64,000 nucleotides of DNA, taken from Parazoarcus communis SWub3 = DSM 12120 (lineage in GTDB: Bacteria; Pseudomonadota; Gammaproteobacteria; Burkholderiales; Rhodocyclaceae). The stretch spans positions 1 to 64,000 of the forward strand of contig NZ_QKOE01000017.1 in NCBI RefSeq assembly GCF_003226565.1. The letters are read 5' to 3'. Below the pieces are notes generated by a model. The model ran no database searches. It was given only the letters and a program-made list of their open reading frames with translations, and was not told the DNA's origin. This document shows positions 1-7,539 of this stretch, in pieces. The translations under genes and the position numbers were made by a program. Each line of letters starts with the position of its first letter. Position 1 is the first letter of the stretch.

Positions 1-144
1 GTCGAGCATGTGTTTCGTGTCATCAAGCGCCAGTTCGGTTACACGAAGGTGCGCTACAAGGGGATCGCGAAGAACGCCGCGCAGGTGTTCTCGTTGATCG
101 GGCTGACCAATCTTTACCTGGCGAGGCAAGCCTTGATGAATTGA
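1..144 (+). CDS. IS5-family transposase, C-terminal fragment
   Basis: The reading frame is open from base 1 to a TGA at 142-144 and gives the last 47 residues of a transposase. It includes VEHVFRVIKRQFGY, which carries the third catalytic acid (Glu at residue 2 of the fragment) with the usual Lys seven residues later, then the typical ending GLTNLYLARQAL. The rest of the protein lies left of the window. It is cut only by the window edge, and nothing in the visible part suggests inactivation. Confidence 0.8.
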   Translation, partial: VEHVFRVIKRQFGYTKVRYKGIAKNAAQVFSLIGLTNLYLARQALMN

Positions 145-299
145 TGGGCGAAATCCGCCCGCTGCACCTGGAAATGGGTGCTCGAGACCGAAACGGCCTC
201 GAAATACAGCGGGAAAAGCGGAAAAATCGATCATCGGAGTCGGTGCGAAATGGCTGGCTTGGGTGCGAGTGCTCAGAACATCAGTTGACCAGGGGTTCC
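1..299 (+). mobile_element. IS5-family insertion sequence, right end (partial)
   Basis: The stretch contains the tail of a DDE transposase (1-144), about 150 bases of non-coding sequence, and a probable terminal inverted repeat at 278-299. Read inward on the minus strand the repeat begins GGAACCCCTGGTCAACTGAT, which resembles the GGAA-type ends of IS5-family elements. It is followed by CTAG at 300-303, matching the YTAR target that this family duplicates. The left end lies outside the window, so the duplication cannot be confirmed. The family call is from memory of IS5 elements. Confidence 0.7.
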
Positions 300-1469
300 C
301 TAGGAAACCCGGGGCAATTCATGCATCAGCCTGCTAACCTCCCTTTTCACTGCGTCCAATGAAATTGCGTCGATACATGGAACGCAACCTCCGGGGGCGC
401 GAGGCTTGGTGCAACGCCAGTTACAACCGTAGCAATCCATCACGAAATAAACGGGGCGCGGCTGGCATCCCGACCAGTCCTTCGGATAAGGCACGAAGCG
501 CCCAAAATGGCCTCCTCCAAGAAGACAGATTGATGGAGTGCCAACCGCCGACGCGAGATGAATAGCAGATGTCTCATTTCCAATCAGAAGCGTTGCCCGT
601 TGAATCAACATCGCGAATTCTGCGAGTGTAGTTTTCCCCGCAAAATTGGATATATTCGGGACTCCAGCGCCCCCCACCAGCATCTCCGCTAGATGCCGCT
701 CATTTTCAGAACCACAAATGACGACCCAAAGACCAAAAGACCGAAACAACCACTGAGCAAGTTCTGCAAACCGTGAAACGGGCCACCTTCGCCCCTCCCA
801 TGACGCACCCGGAAAGAGAACGACATATGCCCCAGCAGGGACTGAGACATGCACCTCCCCACCTGGAACGTCCCCCATCGGCAATAGATGCTGCCTCTCT
901 CCACCCAAACCCCGAAAAAACTCGGCATTTCGCTCAAGTTCTGCGATTAAGCGGAGATTCATCGGCACAAGTCGTGTGTACCACGAATCACTTACGGCCT
1001 TGTGTCGCGCTGAAATATTGGACTGATCTCCAGCAGACCCAATGCGCTCATGCGCCTTGGTCGCCCGCACCAAGCTATCGCCTTTGAGCAATACTCTAGA
1101 ACATGTAGGATGTATGGCGACGGAGAATCCATACTTCGAAATGTTATACAGCATCCGCCACCGGTAGAGCGGACTGTAAACAAGATCGTCCACGCGCACC
1201 GAGACGACATCATCCCAAAATGCGAAAGAGCGCGCGAAGTCGGCCCAGGCTTCGTTGGCAAAGAGCACAATCTTTTGATCAGGGTATAACTGCCGATACA
1301 CCTGCGCGAATGGGAGCCAGAGGATGAAGTCTCCGATCGCATCCAGACGCACAACGGCTACCCCCCCCTTCCCCTCTTGTCGGCCATACAGAAAAAAACT
1401 GTCAAGGATAGGAAAAACACTGTCTCGAATCTCGAGCAAGAGTGCTCTAAAAACCGATCGTACGGTCAC
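300..1469 (-). CDS. Glycosyltransferase family 9 (heptosyltransferase-like)
   Basis: A 389-residue protein resembling ADP-heptose:LPS heptosyltransferases, soluble or peripheral GT-B enzymes that add sugars to lipid-linked glycans in the cytoplasm. Visible motifs are the N-terminal VVRLDAIGDFILWLPF, the sugar-nucleotide motif FPGASWEGRRWP (about residue 217) and GNETSAIHLASAVGTP (about residue 300). The C-terminus is cysteine-rich (CYGCNWRC then CVPC), which also occurs in some family members. It starts with GTG and overlaps the preceding pyruvyl transferase by four bases (GTGA), so it is the last gene of the minus-strand operon. Its TAG stop falls inside the CTAG target of the adjoining insertion sequence, so the protein appears intact. 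The sugar and acceptor cannot be read from sequence. Confidence 0.85.
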   Translation of the reverse strand: MTVRSVFRALLLEIRDSVFPILDSFFLYGRQEGKGGVAVVRLDAIGDFILWLPFAQVYRQLYPDQKIVLFANEAWADFARSFAFWDDVVSVRVDDLVYSPLYRWRMLYNISKYGFSVAIHPTCSRVLLKGDSLVRATKAHERIGSAGDQSNISARHKAVSDSWYTRLVPMNLRLIAELERNAEFFRGLGGERQHLLPMGDVPGGEVHVSVPAGAYVVLFPGASWEGRRWPVSRFAELAQWLFRSFGLWVVICGSENERHLAEMLVGGAGVPNISNFAGKTTLAEFAMLIQRATLLIGNETSAIHLASAVGTPSICLLGGGHFGRFVPYPKDWSGCQPRPVYFVMDCYGCNWRCTKPRAPGGCVPCIDAISLDAVKREVSRLMHELPRVS

Positions 1470-2575
1470 AGTTGGAGTGCGGTTTTGAGTTCGTCGATAT
1501 AAGCCAACCTCGCCGACATACGAATTTCCTCAATCTCTTCAAGGTAACCGTTGCAACGAGAACGCGCAGACTCGGCGATACCCTCCAGAGCAGCCGATGA
1601 GATGTCACCGACAAAATAGGCATCAAGATTTAGATTCTCGATCATACGGGCACGACTATCGCTCCCGACAACCACTGCCGGCCGCCCAAAAGAAGCCATC
1701 ATGAAAGCGCCATGCACGCGATTGAGTACTCCCCATTTTGCCCTAGAGTAAAATTTCATAAATTCAGTGTGCTCATTCGGGATCAAGAATCGATCAAGGC
1801 TTGGCACTAACTCCCGCGCCAACGCTTCCTCGTGCGGAGTATGACATGCAATAACCACTCGCCCCATCTTTGCCACGATCCCAGCGAGCTCAACAAACAA
1901 GCGCCGCCACGAGCCCGCGTCGATCTCTTGTCCAAAGGTATAGTGCCCACCATTCTCCATGAAATTGAGGACGATATACTCCCCCGGTTCAGACCTCATC
2001 TTCAATTGATCACGGGCAAAAATGGACGTGCAAGGCAGTACTCGAGCATCGCGTCCTGCTAAATTGAGCATCCTTCGCGCCAACTCATCGCGGAGTAGCG
2101 TTAAGTCGCAGGCATCGAAAAACTCCCGCAAATAGCTCATGCAGGCTGAACAGAGTTCAAGCTCGCTGCCATCTGAATGATAACGCTGACAACTTCCGCC
2201 GGCGATATTAAGAAAGGGACGGTCGCGCCTATTTGGCAAAAATCGCTGGCGAATGAGTGGATCAAACCACTCATTATCCGAACAGTGAGGCCCACCCTCG
2301 TGGCACCAATAAATCGGGGCGCCACTCTGTATCAGTACATGGGCATCATCAATACGATTACTCAAGCCTATAGCACGCGTAAGCGGTTCAAGAACATGAG
2401 AAACGTGTAAGTTGCGTACAAACTCGAGGCCGCGAACGACGGTCACCGGAGAGTGCTTATGAATCACTTCAACTGCACAATCAAGACCAGCATTGTTCAA
2501 AAGGTAAAGGATGCCTTCCCGCACAAAGTCATCGCCAATATTGTGACGCACCGTCGTAATAATCGCAGCTGACAT
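1466..2575 (-). CDS. Polysaccharide pyruvyl transferase family protein
   Basis: A 369-residue protein of the pyruvyl transferase family, which transfers pyruvate from PEP to sugars of exopolysaccharides and cell-wall glycans as a ketal. Family hallmarks are the N-terminal NIGDDFVREGILYLL, LRDELARRML in the middle, and RVHGAFMMASFGRPAVVVGSD near the C-terminus, where the HG motif is typical. I chose the ATG at 2575 rather than a longer in-frame start because a clear GGAGG lies just upstream and the extra 39 residues overlap the neighbouring gene. It sits two bases after the FkbM-like gene and overlaps the GT9 gene by four, showing tight operon coupling. The substrate is unknown. Confidence 0.82.
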   Translation of the reverse strand: MSAAIITTVRHNIGDDFVREGILYLLNNAGLDCAVEVIHKHSPVTVVRGLEFVRNLHVSHVLEPLTRAIGLSNRIDDAHVLIQSGAPIYWCHEGGPHCSDNEWFDPLIRQRFLPNRRDRPFLNIAGGSCQRYHSDGSELELCSACMSYLREFFDACDLTLLRDELARRMLNLAGRDARVLPCTSIFARDQLKMRSEPGEYIVLNFMENGGHYTFGQEIDAGSWRRLFVELAGIVAKMGRVVIACHTPHEEALARELVPSLDRFLIPNEHTEFMKFYSRAKWGVLNRVHGAFMMASFGRPAVVVGSDSRARMIENLNLDAYFVGDISSAALEGIAESARSRCNGYLEEIEEIRMSARLAYIDELKTALQL

Positions 2576-2577
2576 AC

Positions 2578-3456
2578 TCAAACCTCCACCCACCTCTTGT
2601 CCTTGACTCCCGGATGACGCACCTCCATACCAAATCGAACACGGGGATGCATGAAAGCTTCGTGCGGATCGGCTTCCGGTAATGCGTCGCAAGGGACATC
2701 GTCACGGACAAAGAACGCATTTGTGCCGATAGTATTGGAGCCCACATAGCGGTAGCCCTTACGCCGTCCCAACTTGATGAAAGCCGCCAGTGAGGCCCCA
2801 GCGTAGTCACTACCGAACTCAGTGAACTCAGCCACAAAATCATCACGATAGGGGACGGTGACAGCAACATCCGGACCAAGCAAATGGTTGTACTCCAACA
2901 CAACTACCCTAGGGGTGATGACTGTCATAGCCTCCCACAACCAGTAATCCACACCATCCACATCTAGCGAAAGCAAATCAATTTCGCCATCATACCCTGC
3001 ATCAAGCAGTAGCTTGTTCACATTAGCTCGGGTGATCCAGGCGTGTAGAATTGTTGGCGGCCAGTGCATCGTTTCAGTACGTCGCCGATAGAACTCTCGG
3101 GCGAGATCGACGTTTTTCGGATTACCATCGACCAACAAGCCAGTCCACCGATGGTTAATGAGAAGGTTGGCTACATTGCATTCATCTCCGGTGCCGGCAC
3201 ACATTTCAACAGCTTTGCAGGTTCGGACACCGATACGAGAGAAGATATAAACAAGTATCCCATCCTCATCGTGCTGAGAGTAAATGCCGAATCCCACTTG
3301 GCGGAAGGGCAGTTGCTCTCCATCATCGAGTTGCTGATATGTCAACATGAGTTGTTTTTGCGCTACAACCTCATCCCGAGCGGAATTAGGTCTGGAGTGA
3401 GCGTTCCGGAACAGGCTCTTCAGTCCTCTCAATGCACTCATGAACCTAATAAACAT
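2578..3456 (-). CDS. FkbM-like methyltransferase or related protein
   Basis: A 292-residue protein with a Rossmann-type core. VEMCAGTGDECNVANLL (about residues 82-98) resembles the SAM-binding glycine motif, and LLSLDVDGVDYWLWEAM resembles the D-x-D-G-x-D motif of FkbM-family O-methyltransferases. Such proteins often sit in surface-glycan clusters and may methylate a sugar hydroxyl. Here it lies between the flippase (28-base gap) and the pyruvyl transferase (2-base gap) in one transcription unit. The match is partial, so methyltransferase activity is an inference; the protein could be a non-enzymatic relative. Confidence 0.65.
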   Translation of the reverse strand: MFIRFMSALRGLKSLFRNAHSRPNSARDEVVAQKQLMLTYQQLDDGEQLPFRQVGFGIYSQHDEDGILVYIFSRIGVRTCKAVEMCAGTGDECNVANLLINHRWTGLLVDGNPKNVDLAREFYRRRTETMHWPPTILHAWITRANVNKLLLDAGYDGEIDLLSLDVDGVDYWLWEAMTVITPRVVVLEYNHLLGPDVAVTVPYRDDFVAEFTEFGSDYAGASLAAFIKLGRRKGYRYVGSNTIGTNAFFVRDDVPCDALPEADPHEAFMHPRVRFGMEVRHPGVKDKRWVEV

Positions 3457-3484
3457 CGACCATCACCCATCCAAAACGTCCCGC

Positions 3485-4822
3485 TTATCTGGAAAACCAC
3501 CTGCGAAACAAGCCAATCAAAAGCAATGCCTCCAGTTTCATCAAAAAAATATCTCTAGTCCGCTTATCAAAGGCGTCAAACAACACCGTTGCACACCATA
3601 GCGCAATCAACGTTGAAACTGCGGCCCCAAGCGGTCCGTGGAGTGGGATCAACAAGGCATTCATCACGACGTTAATCGCCACACCAAAAAGGTTGCGCAA
3701 CAGTGCAAGCCTTTGCAAATCCTCAAGCACATACCATCGACCACTCGCAAAACCAAGGCTAGCAAATACACCACACCACGCAAGTACAGCAAGCACCTCA
3801 CCACCAGCTTCAAACTCCTTGCCGTATAGCAAAGCCATTAGCGGACGGGCAATGCACATCGTCACCAATGCTACGCTCAACGCCAAAGCTGCAACGCTAT
3901 CGTGCAACAATTTCAGACGAACATGATAGAGCCTACGGTTGCAATCCCTTGCATGTGAGACCGAAGGAAAAACCGATGCGATTACCGCCAACGGAATGAA
4001 GTACCATGCCTCCGCGACGCGAACCGATGCAGCGTACACTCCCACGGCCTCATTTCCAATCAACTCCCCAAGCATCACTTGATCAATACGCATGTTCAAA
4101 ATCATGGCAAGCGCGGAGATCGCCAGCGGCCAACCGTCCATTAGCAGAGATCGAACGCGATCATGACTGGCCATTAAGGTCTTGAGACGAAGATCAATAC
4201 GGCTCATCACGGTAAGCAACGCAATGCCAGTCAATGCCGTTTCAGCAAACATTGCCCACGCAAAAGCAATCAACGGCGCATCGTGCAAGATAAGGCCAAC
4301 CTTCATGCCTGAAAACAATACGAATACACCTCCTTGCACCAACACTGTGTACTTTGACTGCAGCTTTGACTCAAAACGAAACGCAGCGACCTCGCAGGCC
4401 TTAAACAAGATCATGCCGCCAATGATGGCAGTGACGCAGCGGAAAAGTGCATCATCCGGGCGCAGATAGGCACTGACACCAAGCATCAGCACATAGGCCA
4501 GAAAGCCGCTGATGACCTGTAGCAGAACCGCACTACCCAGAGTGAGCCTTGCACCGCCAGGGTCACGAATCAGATCACGAACAACAATGCCGTGCAGGCC
4601 CAAACCTGCGACCGCGCTAAACACACTGGTCAGCGCCAAAGCAAAGTTGATCAAACCAAACCCGCTAGGACCAAGATAACGAGCAATCCACACTGCCACC
4701 AACAGCCCGACACCCAGTCGTAGGATCTTGTCAAAAAACAACCATCCAATGTTATCAACGACTTGAACAAGGCCTTGCCTATCAGCTATTCTGCGAAGAA
4801 TAAAGACTGGAATCAGTCTCAT
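3485..4822 (-). CDS. Oligosaccharide flippase family protein (Wzx-like)
   Basis: A 445-residue, very hydrophobic protein with about 12-14 predicted membrane segments, of the polysaccharide-transporter branch of the MOP superfamily. The N-terminal pattern NIGWLFFDKILRLGVGLLVA followed by WIARYLGPSGFGLINFA is characteristic of Wzx/RfbX proteins. These move undecaprenyl-diphosphate-linked glycans from the cytoplasmic to the periplasmic face. Its presence implies that the sugars built by the neighbouring glycosyltransferases are finished on lipid and exported. Base composition is visibly more AT-rich than the window's core genes, consistent with horizontal acquisition of the cluster. Confidence 0.88.
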   Translation of the reverse strand: MRLIPVFILRRIADRQGLVQVVDNIGWLFFDKILRLGVGLLVAVWIARYLGPSGFGLINFALALTSVFSAVAGLGLHGIVVRDLIRDPGGARLTLGSAVLLQVISGFLAYVLMLGVSAYLRPDDALFRCVTAIIGGMILFKACEVAAFRFESKLQSKYTVLVQGGVFVLFSGMKVGLILHDAPLIAFAWAMFAETALTGIALLTVMSRIDLRLKTLMASHDRVRSLLMDGWPLAISALAMILNMRIDQVMLGELIGNEAVGVYAASVRVAEAWYFIPLAVIASVFPSVSHARDCNRRLYHVRLKLLHDSVAALALSVALVTMCIARPLMALLYGKEFEAGGEVLAVLAWCGVFASLGFASGRWYVLEDLQRLALLRNLFGVAINVVMNALLIPLHGPLGAAVSTLIALWCATVLFDAFDKRTRDIFLMKLEALLLIGLFRRWFSR

Positions 4823-4917
4823 TTTAAGAAACCTTGATCACATTCATTCAAGCCCTCTGTAACTGACCACCCTTTAACAAAGTCCGCATTGCTTGACTCA
4901 GCCTACCCGAAATTGGA

Positions 4918-5811
4918 TCAAAACCGGACCAGCCGCCTGATCCTGCTAGCAAGATATACAAGAAAATATCGAGTGAAATAAAACATGACACCAGCACCGT
5001 ACAGCCCCTGAATCGGATAGTGCTTTCGAAAAAAAACAATAGCATCGCGTAGATTTCGGTGGGAACGCCGGTTTGTCAGTGTGTTTACGAACGCACTGAA
5101 GCTCAAGACGTCAAGACCATCAGCGACCGAAGTTCGCGTGCGATCGACATCAACCACAGAACGGGTAGCAACACATAGCGGAATCCCTGCCTTGCGCGCA
5201 CGAAAGTAGAAGTCGTGATCCGCGAAATAGTGTGGTAGCCCCACCTCATCAAACAATCCAAGCTTATTAAAAACCCCTGAGGGGATCGACACGCCTCGCC
5301 CCCCAATGATGAGGCTGCACGGAATCGATCCTCTCGCCTGGACTTCAGGAGTCAGCATCCCTCCCCCTGAAACGGTAGGAAACCCCAGCCAGAGGCGGTC
5401 TCGGGGCGCAATTGAGGTAATCCGGCCGCTCGCAGCATCACGCTGAACCGGAGCTACGATCGCATCTGGATATTCCCGAGTAATGACGCCAAGTGCGCTT
5501 ATCGTCTCAGGCGTCACATAACAATCGTTGTTAAGTAGCATGACACGTGCCGCGCCTAACTCCAACGCCTTGCGCACACCAAGGTTGGTCGCGCCAGCCC
5601 ACCATAACTCTGGAGACCCACGTAAGCGAGTCACCTCAGGAAAGTGACACTCAAGCGCCCTCCGGGTGTCATCCGTGGTGCCGTGGTCAACCACGATGAC
5701 ATGAAAGTCACGATCGAAGCTGGACCTCAAGGCCTGCAGACACAGCTTGGTCTGCCCGAAACCATTGAAGTCGGTGATAACGATATGAAGAGAGGGCACA
5801 GAGGCCGTCAT
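4918..5811 (-). CDS. Glycosyltransferase family 2
   Basis: A 297-residue GT-A type glycosyltransferase. Visible are the N-terminal VITDFNGFGQTKLCLQAL, VIVVDHGTTDDTRRAL, and LWWAGATNLGVRKALELG leading to MLLNNDCYV, where NND replaces the classic DXD metal site as in many rhamnosyltransferase-like GT2 enzymes. A DHDFYFRARKAG segment matches the acceptor-side ED/DxD region. I chose ATG 5811, which overlaps the upstream GT4 stop as ATGA; a longer frame would run deep into that gene. A 95-base gap separates it from the flippase. A C-terminal hydrophobic stretch may anchor it to the membrane. The donor sugar is unknown. Confidence 0.82.
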   Translation of the reverse strand: MTASVPSLHIVITDFNGFGQTKLCLQALRSSFDRDFHVIVVDHGTTDDTRRALECHFPEVTRLRGSPELWWAGATNLGVRKALELGAARVMLLNNDCYVTPETISALGVITREYPDAIVAPVQRDAASGRITSIAPRDRLWLGFPTVSGGGMLTPEVQARGSIPCSLIIGGRGVSIPSGVFNKLGLFDEVGLPHYFADHDFYFRARKAGIPLCVATRSVVDVDRTRTSVADGLDVLSFSAFVNTLTNRRSHRNLRDAIVFFRKHYPIQGLYGAGVMFYFTRYFLVYLASRIRRLVRF

Positions 5812-6887
5812 TGAGTCGCCACACCCAACTGCACAAGCTCGGCATGTAGTTTTGCGGCAATGGCGTCCCAAGTCATATTGCGCGGAAAAGGCAACACCTT
5901 CGGCGCGTCGAGTTGCGCCCGCAGCGCCCGAATCATATCGTCCACATTAGGCAAGCAAAGACCATCCGGCGCATCCTGAAAAATTTCCACATGTCCGGAA
6001 ACACGGGTGGCAACAACCGGCCTGCCACAGGCAAGGTATTCGGCAATCTTGCAAGCCCCTGCCATGGCATTGAAAGGATCATCAGTATACGGAAGCGTAA
6101 CAACATCGCATGCCCGAATCATGTTCGGAATGGCCTCCTGAGGCTGAACACCCAGATAGGTAATCCACGGCTCGGAAAAGGCGAGATCCAGCACCGGGCC
6201 GGCCAGCAACAGACGCAGCCTTGGATAACCCTCGCGCAGACGGCGACAAGCCTCAATCAACAATGGCCCTCTCGAAGGCGTCAAAGACCCGAAGTAGCCC
6301 ACAATCTGCTCATCCAGCGCCAACCCCAACGCCTCGCGCGCCTGCCTCGCTTCCCCCGATGAAAATAAAACAGGATCGAAACCGTTCTCAATCAGGACAC
6401 AACGCGGATTCACCTCCGCAAGCCGATCACGCAGCACCGAGCTTGCACACAGGACCAGATCGGCATTACGCACCGCATACCGAAACATGGCCTTCATGCC
6501 CGGAATACGATTTCCAGCAAACGCAGGATAGTAGTCGTAAACGTCAAAGACGAAGTGCATTCGCAAGCGCCGCGCCAACCTAAGTCCGAGAAACCCGATA
6601 TGACTGTCCCCACTTGCGATCAGAACGTCTGGACAATCCTCCACCAACAGCCCATGAAGACGCGGAAGCAACGTAGGCAGTTTGAGTGGGGTCGCCGGAG
6701 CCGTCCGAAAGCGCACCCCGCATTCAATCACCTCATCGCGACGGGCGTTGCGGTAGTCAATCGCAGTCACAGCCGTCGGATTACCCACGCCAGCGAGACG
6801 GACAGGCAAATGAAACAAGCGACCAAAGCGGTCCCGCAACAGATCCTTATTAGTATAGAAGCGTTTGCAGAGCAGGTGAGTCTTCAT
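5808..6887 (-). CDS. Glycosyltransferase family 4
   Basis: A 359-residue GT-B retaining glycosyltransferase and the first gene of the minus-strand glycan operon. Supporting motifs are LVLCASSVLRDRL, VLIENGFDPVLF, the phosphate-binding region VGYFGSLTPSRGPLLIEA and the C-terminal PYTDDPFNAMAGACKIAEYLACGRP, which stands for the family's E-x7-E segment in modified form. It overlaps the next gene by four bases. The 221-base divergent region to pilA (6888-7108) must hold the operon's promoter, though I see no convincing hexamers. It probably adds an inner sugar to a lipid-linked oligosaccharide; this is inferred from context. Confidence 0.82.
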   Translation of the reverse strand: MKTHLLCKRFYTNKDLLRDRFGRLFHLPVRLAGVGNPTAVTAIDYRNARRDEVIECGVRFRTAPATPLKLPTLLPRLHGLLVEDCPDVLIASGDSHIGFLGLRLARRLRMHFVFDVYDYYPAFAGNRIPGMKAMFRYAVRNADLVLCASSVLRDRLAEVNPRCVLIENGFDPVLFSSGEARQAREALGLALDEQIVGYFGSLTPSRGPLLIEACRRLREGYPRLRLLLAGPVLDLAFSEPWITYLGVQPQEAIPNMIRACDVVTLPYTDDPFNAMAGACKIAEYLACGRPVVATRVSGHVEIFQDAPDGLCLPNVDDMIRALRAQLDAPKVLPFPRNMTWDAIAAKLHAELVQLGVATQ

Positions 6888-7032
6888 CTCAGCCCATAGA
6901 AGAGCAGCATGCCCATCAAGACTTGATAACCTATGTCGAATTTTGACATTCTAATGGTATTCTTCGGCGCAATCAGGTCAAACACTGACAGAAACCTGAC
7001 GCAAGAACAACGCTCCAGCGGAGCATGCAGTG

Positions 7033-7048
7033 TGGCATACTATTTGCT
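7033..7048 (+). promoter_or_regulatory. Sigma-54-type promoter of pilA
   Basis: TGGCATACTATTTGCT has GG and GC dinucleotides exactly ten bases apart and matches the sigma-54 consensus TGGCAC-N5-TTGCA at nearly every conserved position. It lies about 60 bases before the pilA start codon. In Pseudomonas and other pilus-bearing proteobacteria pilA is transcribed by RpoN with the PilS/PilR two-component system, so the location fits. No PilR-type site was assigned in the roughly 145 bases upstream. Confidence 0.85.
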
Positions 7049-7108
7049 TGAACCATCGTGAACAGGATACGATTTGCGTCCCTGCTTCATCCTTCAAGGA
7101 GAATCATC

Positions 7109-7528
7109 ATGAAGAAAATGCAACAAGGCTTCACTCTGATCGAACTGATGATCGTCGTTGCGATCATCGGCATCCTGGCTGCGGTAGCACTGCCGGCCTA
7201 TCAAGACTACACTACCCGAGCCAAAGTTTCGGAGGTGATGTTGGCTGCATCCTCGGGCCGTACGAACATTTCAGAAGCTGCTTCGACGCTAGGCGCGCTG
7301 CCAGCCTCTGATTACTCGGTCCCGACCCAGGAATCGAGGTATGTTGAAAGCGTGGAATGGGATGGGGATAACCGTAAGATCATTGCAACATCCAGATCCG
7401 TTGGTGCCAATGTCCCGGATGGTCAAACCATCGAACTATCTGCGGTTTATAACGGCACAACCGGGCAAGTGGTTTGGACTTGTGGCGGAACCATTGCCGC
7501 GAAGTTCCGTCCCTCGTCCTGCCGCTGA
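7109..7528 (+). CDS. pilA: Type IV pilin PilA
   Basis: A 139-residue major-pilin candidate. The seven-residue leader MKKMQQG is cleaved by prepilin peptidase before Phe, and the mature protein begins [20 protein letters not shown] with the essential Glu at position 5. The hydrophobic N-terminal helix, the [13 protein letters not shown] segment and two cysteines near the C-terminus (WTCGG and SSC) that would close the D-loop are all present. Start at ATG 7109 is set by AAGGAG at 7096-7101 and the leader; a longer in-frame start would destroy the leader. It is preceded by a sigma-54 promoter and followed by a terminator at 7559-7589. Its assembly machinery is probably pilMNOPQ at 56960-61950. 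Confidence 0.95.
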   Translation: MKKMQQGFTLIELMIVVAIIGILAAVALPAYQDYTTRAKVSEVMLAASSGRTNISEAASTLGALPASDYSVPTQESRYVESVEWDGDNRKIIATSRSVGANVPDGQTIELSAVYNGTTGQVVWTCGGTIAAKFRPSSCR

Positions 7529-7539
7529 CACATCGCAAG

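Noticed and set aside
141-565. Short plus-strand frames beside the insertion sequence
   Set aside because: They lie in the IS non-coding tail and antisense to the GT9 gene, without family motifs.
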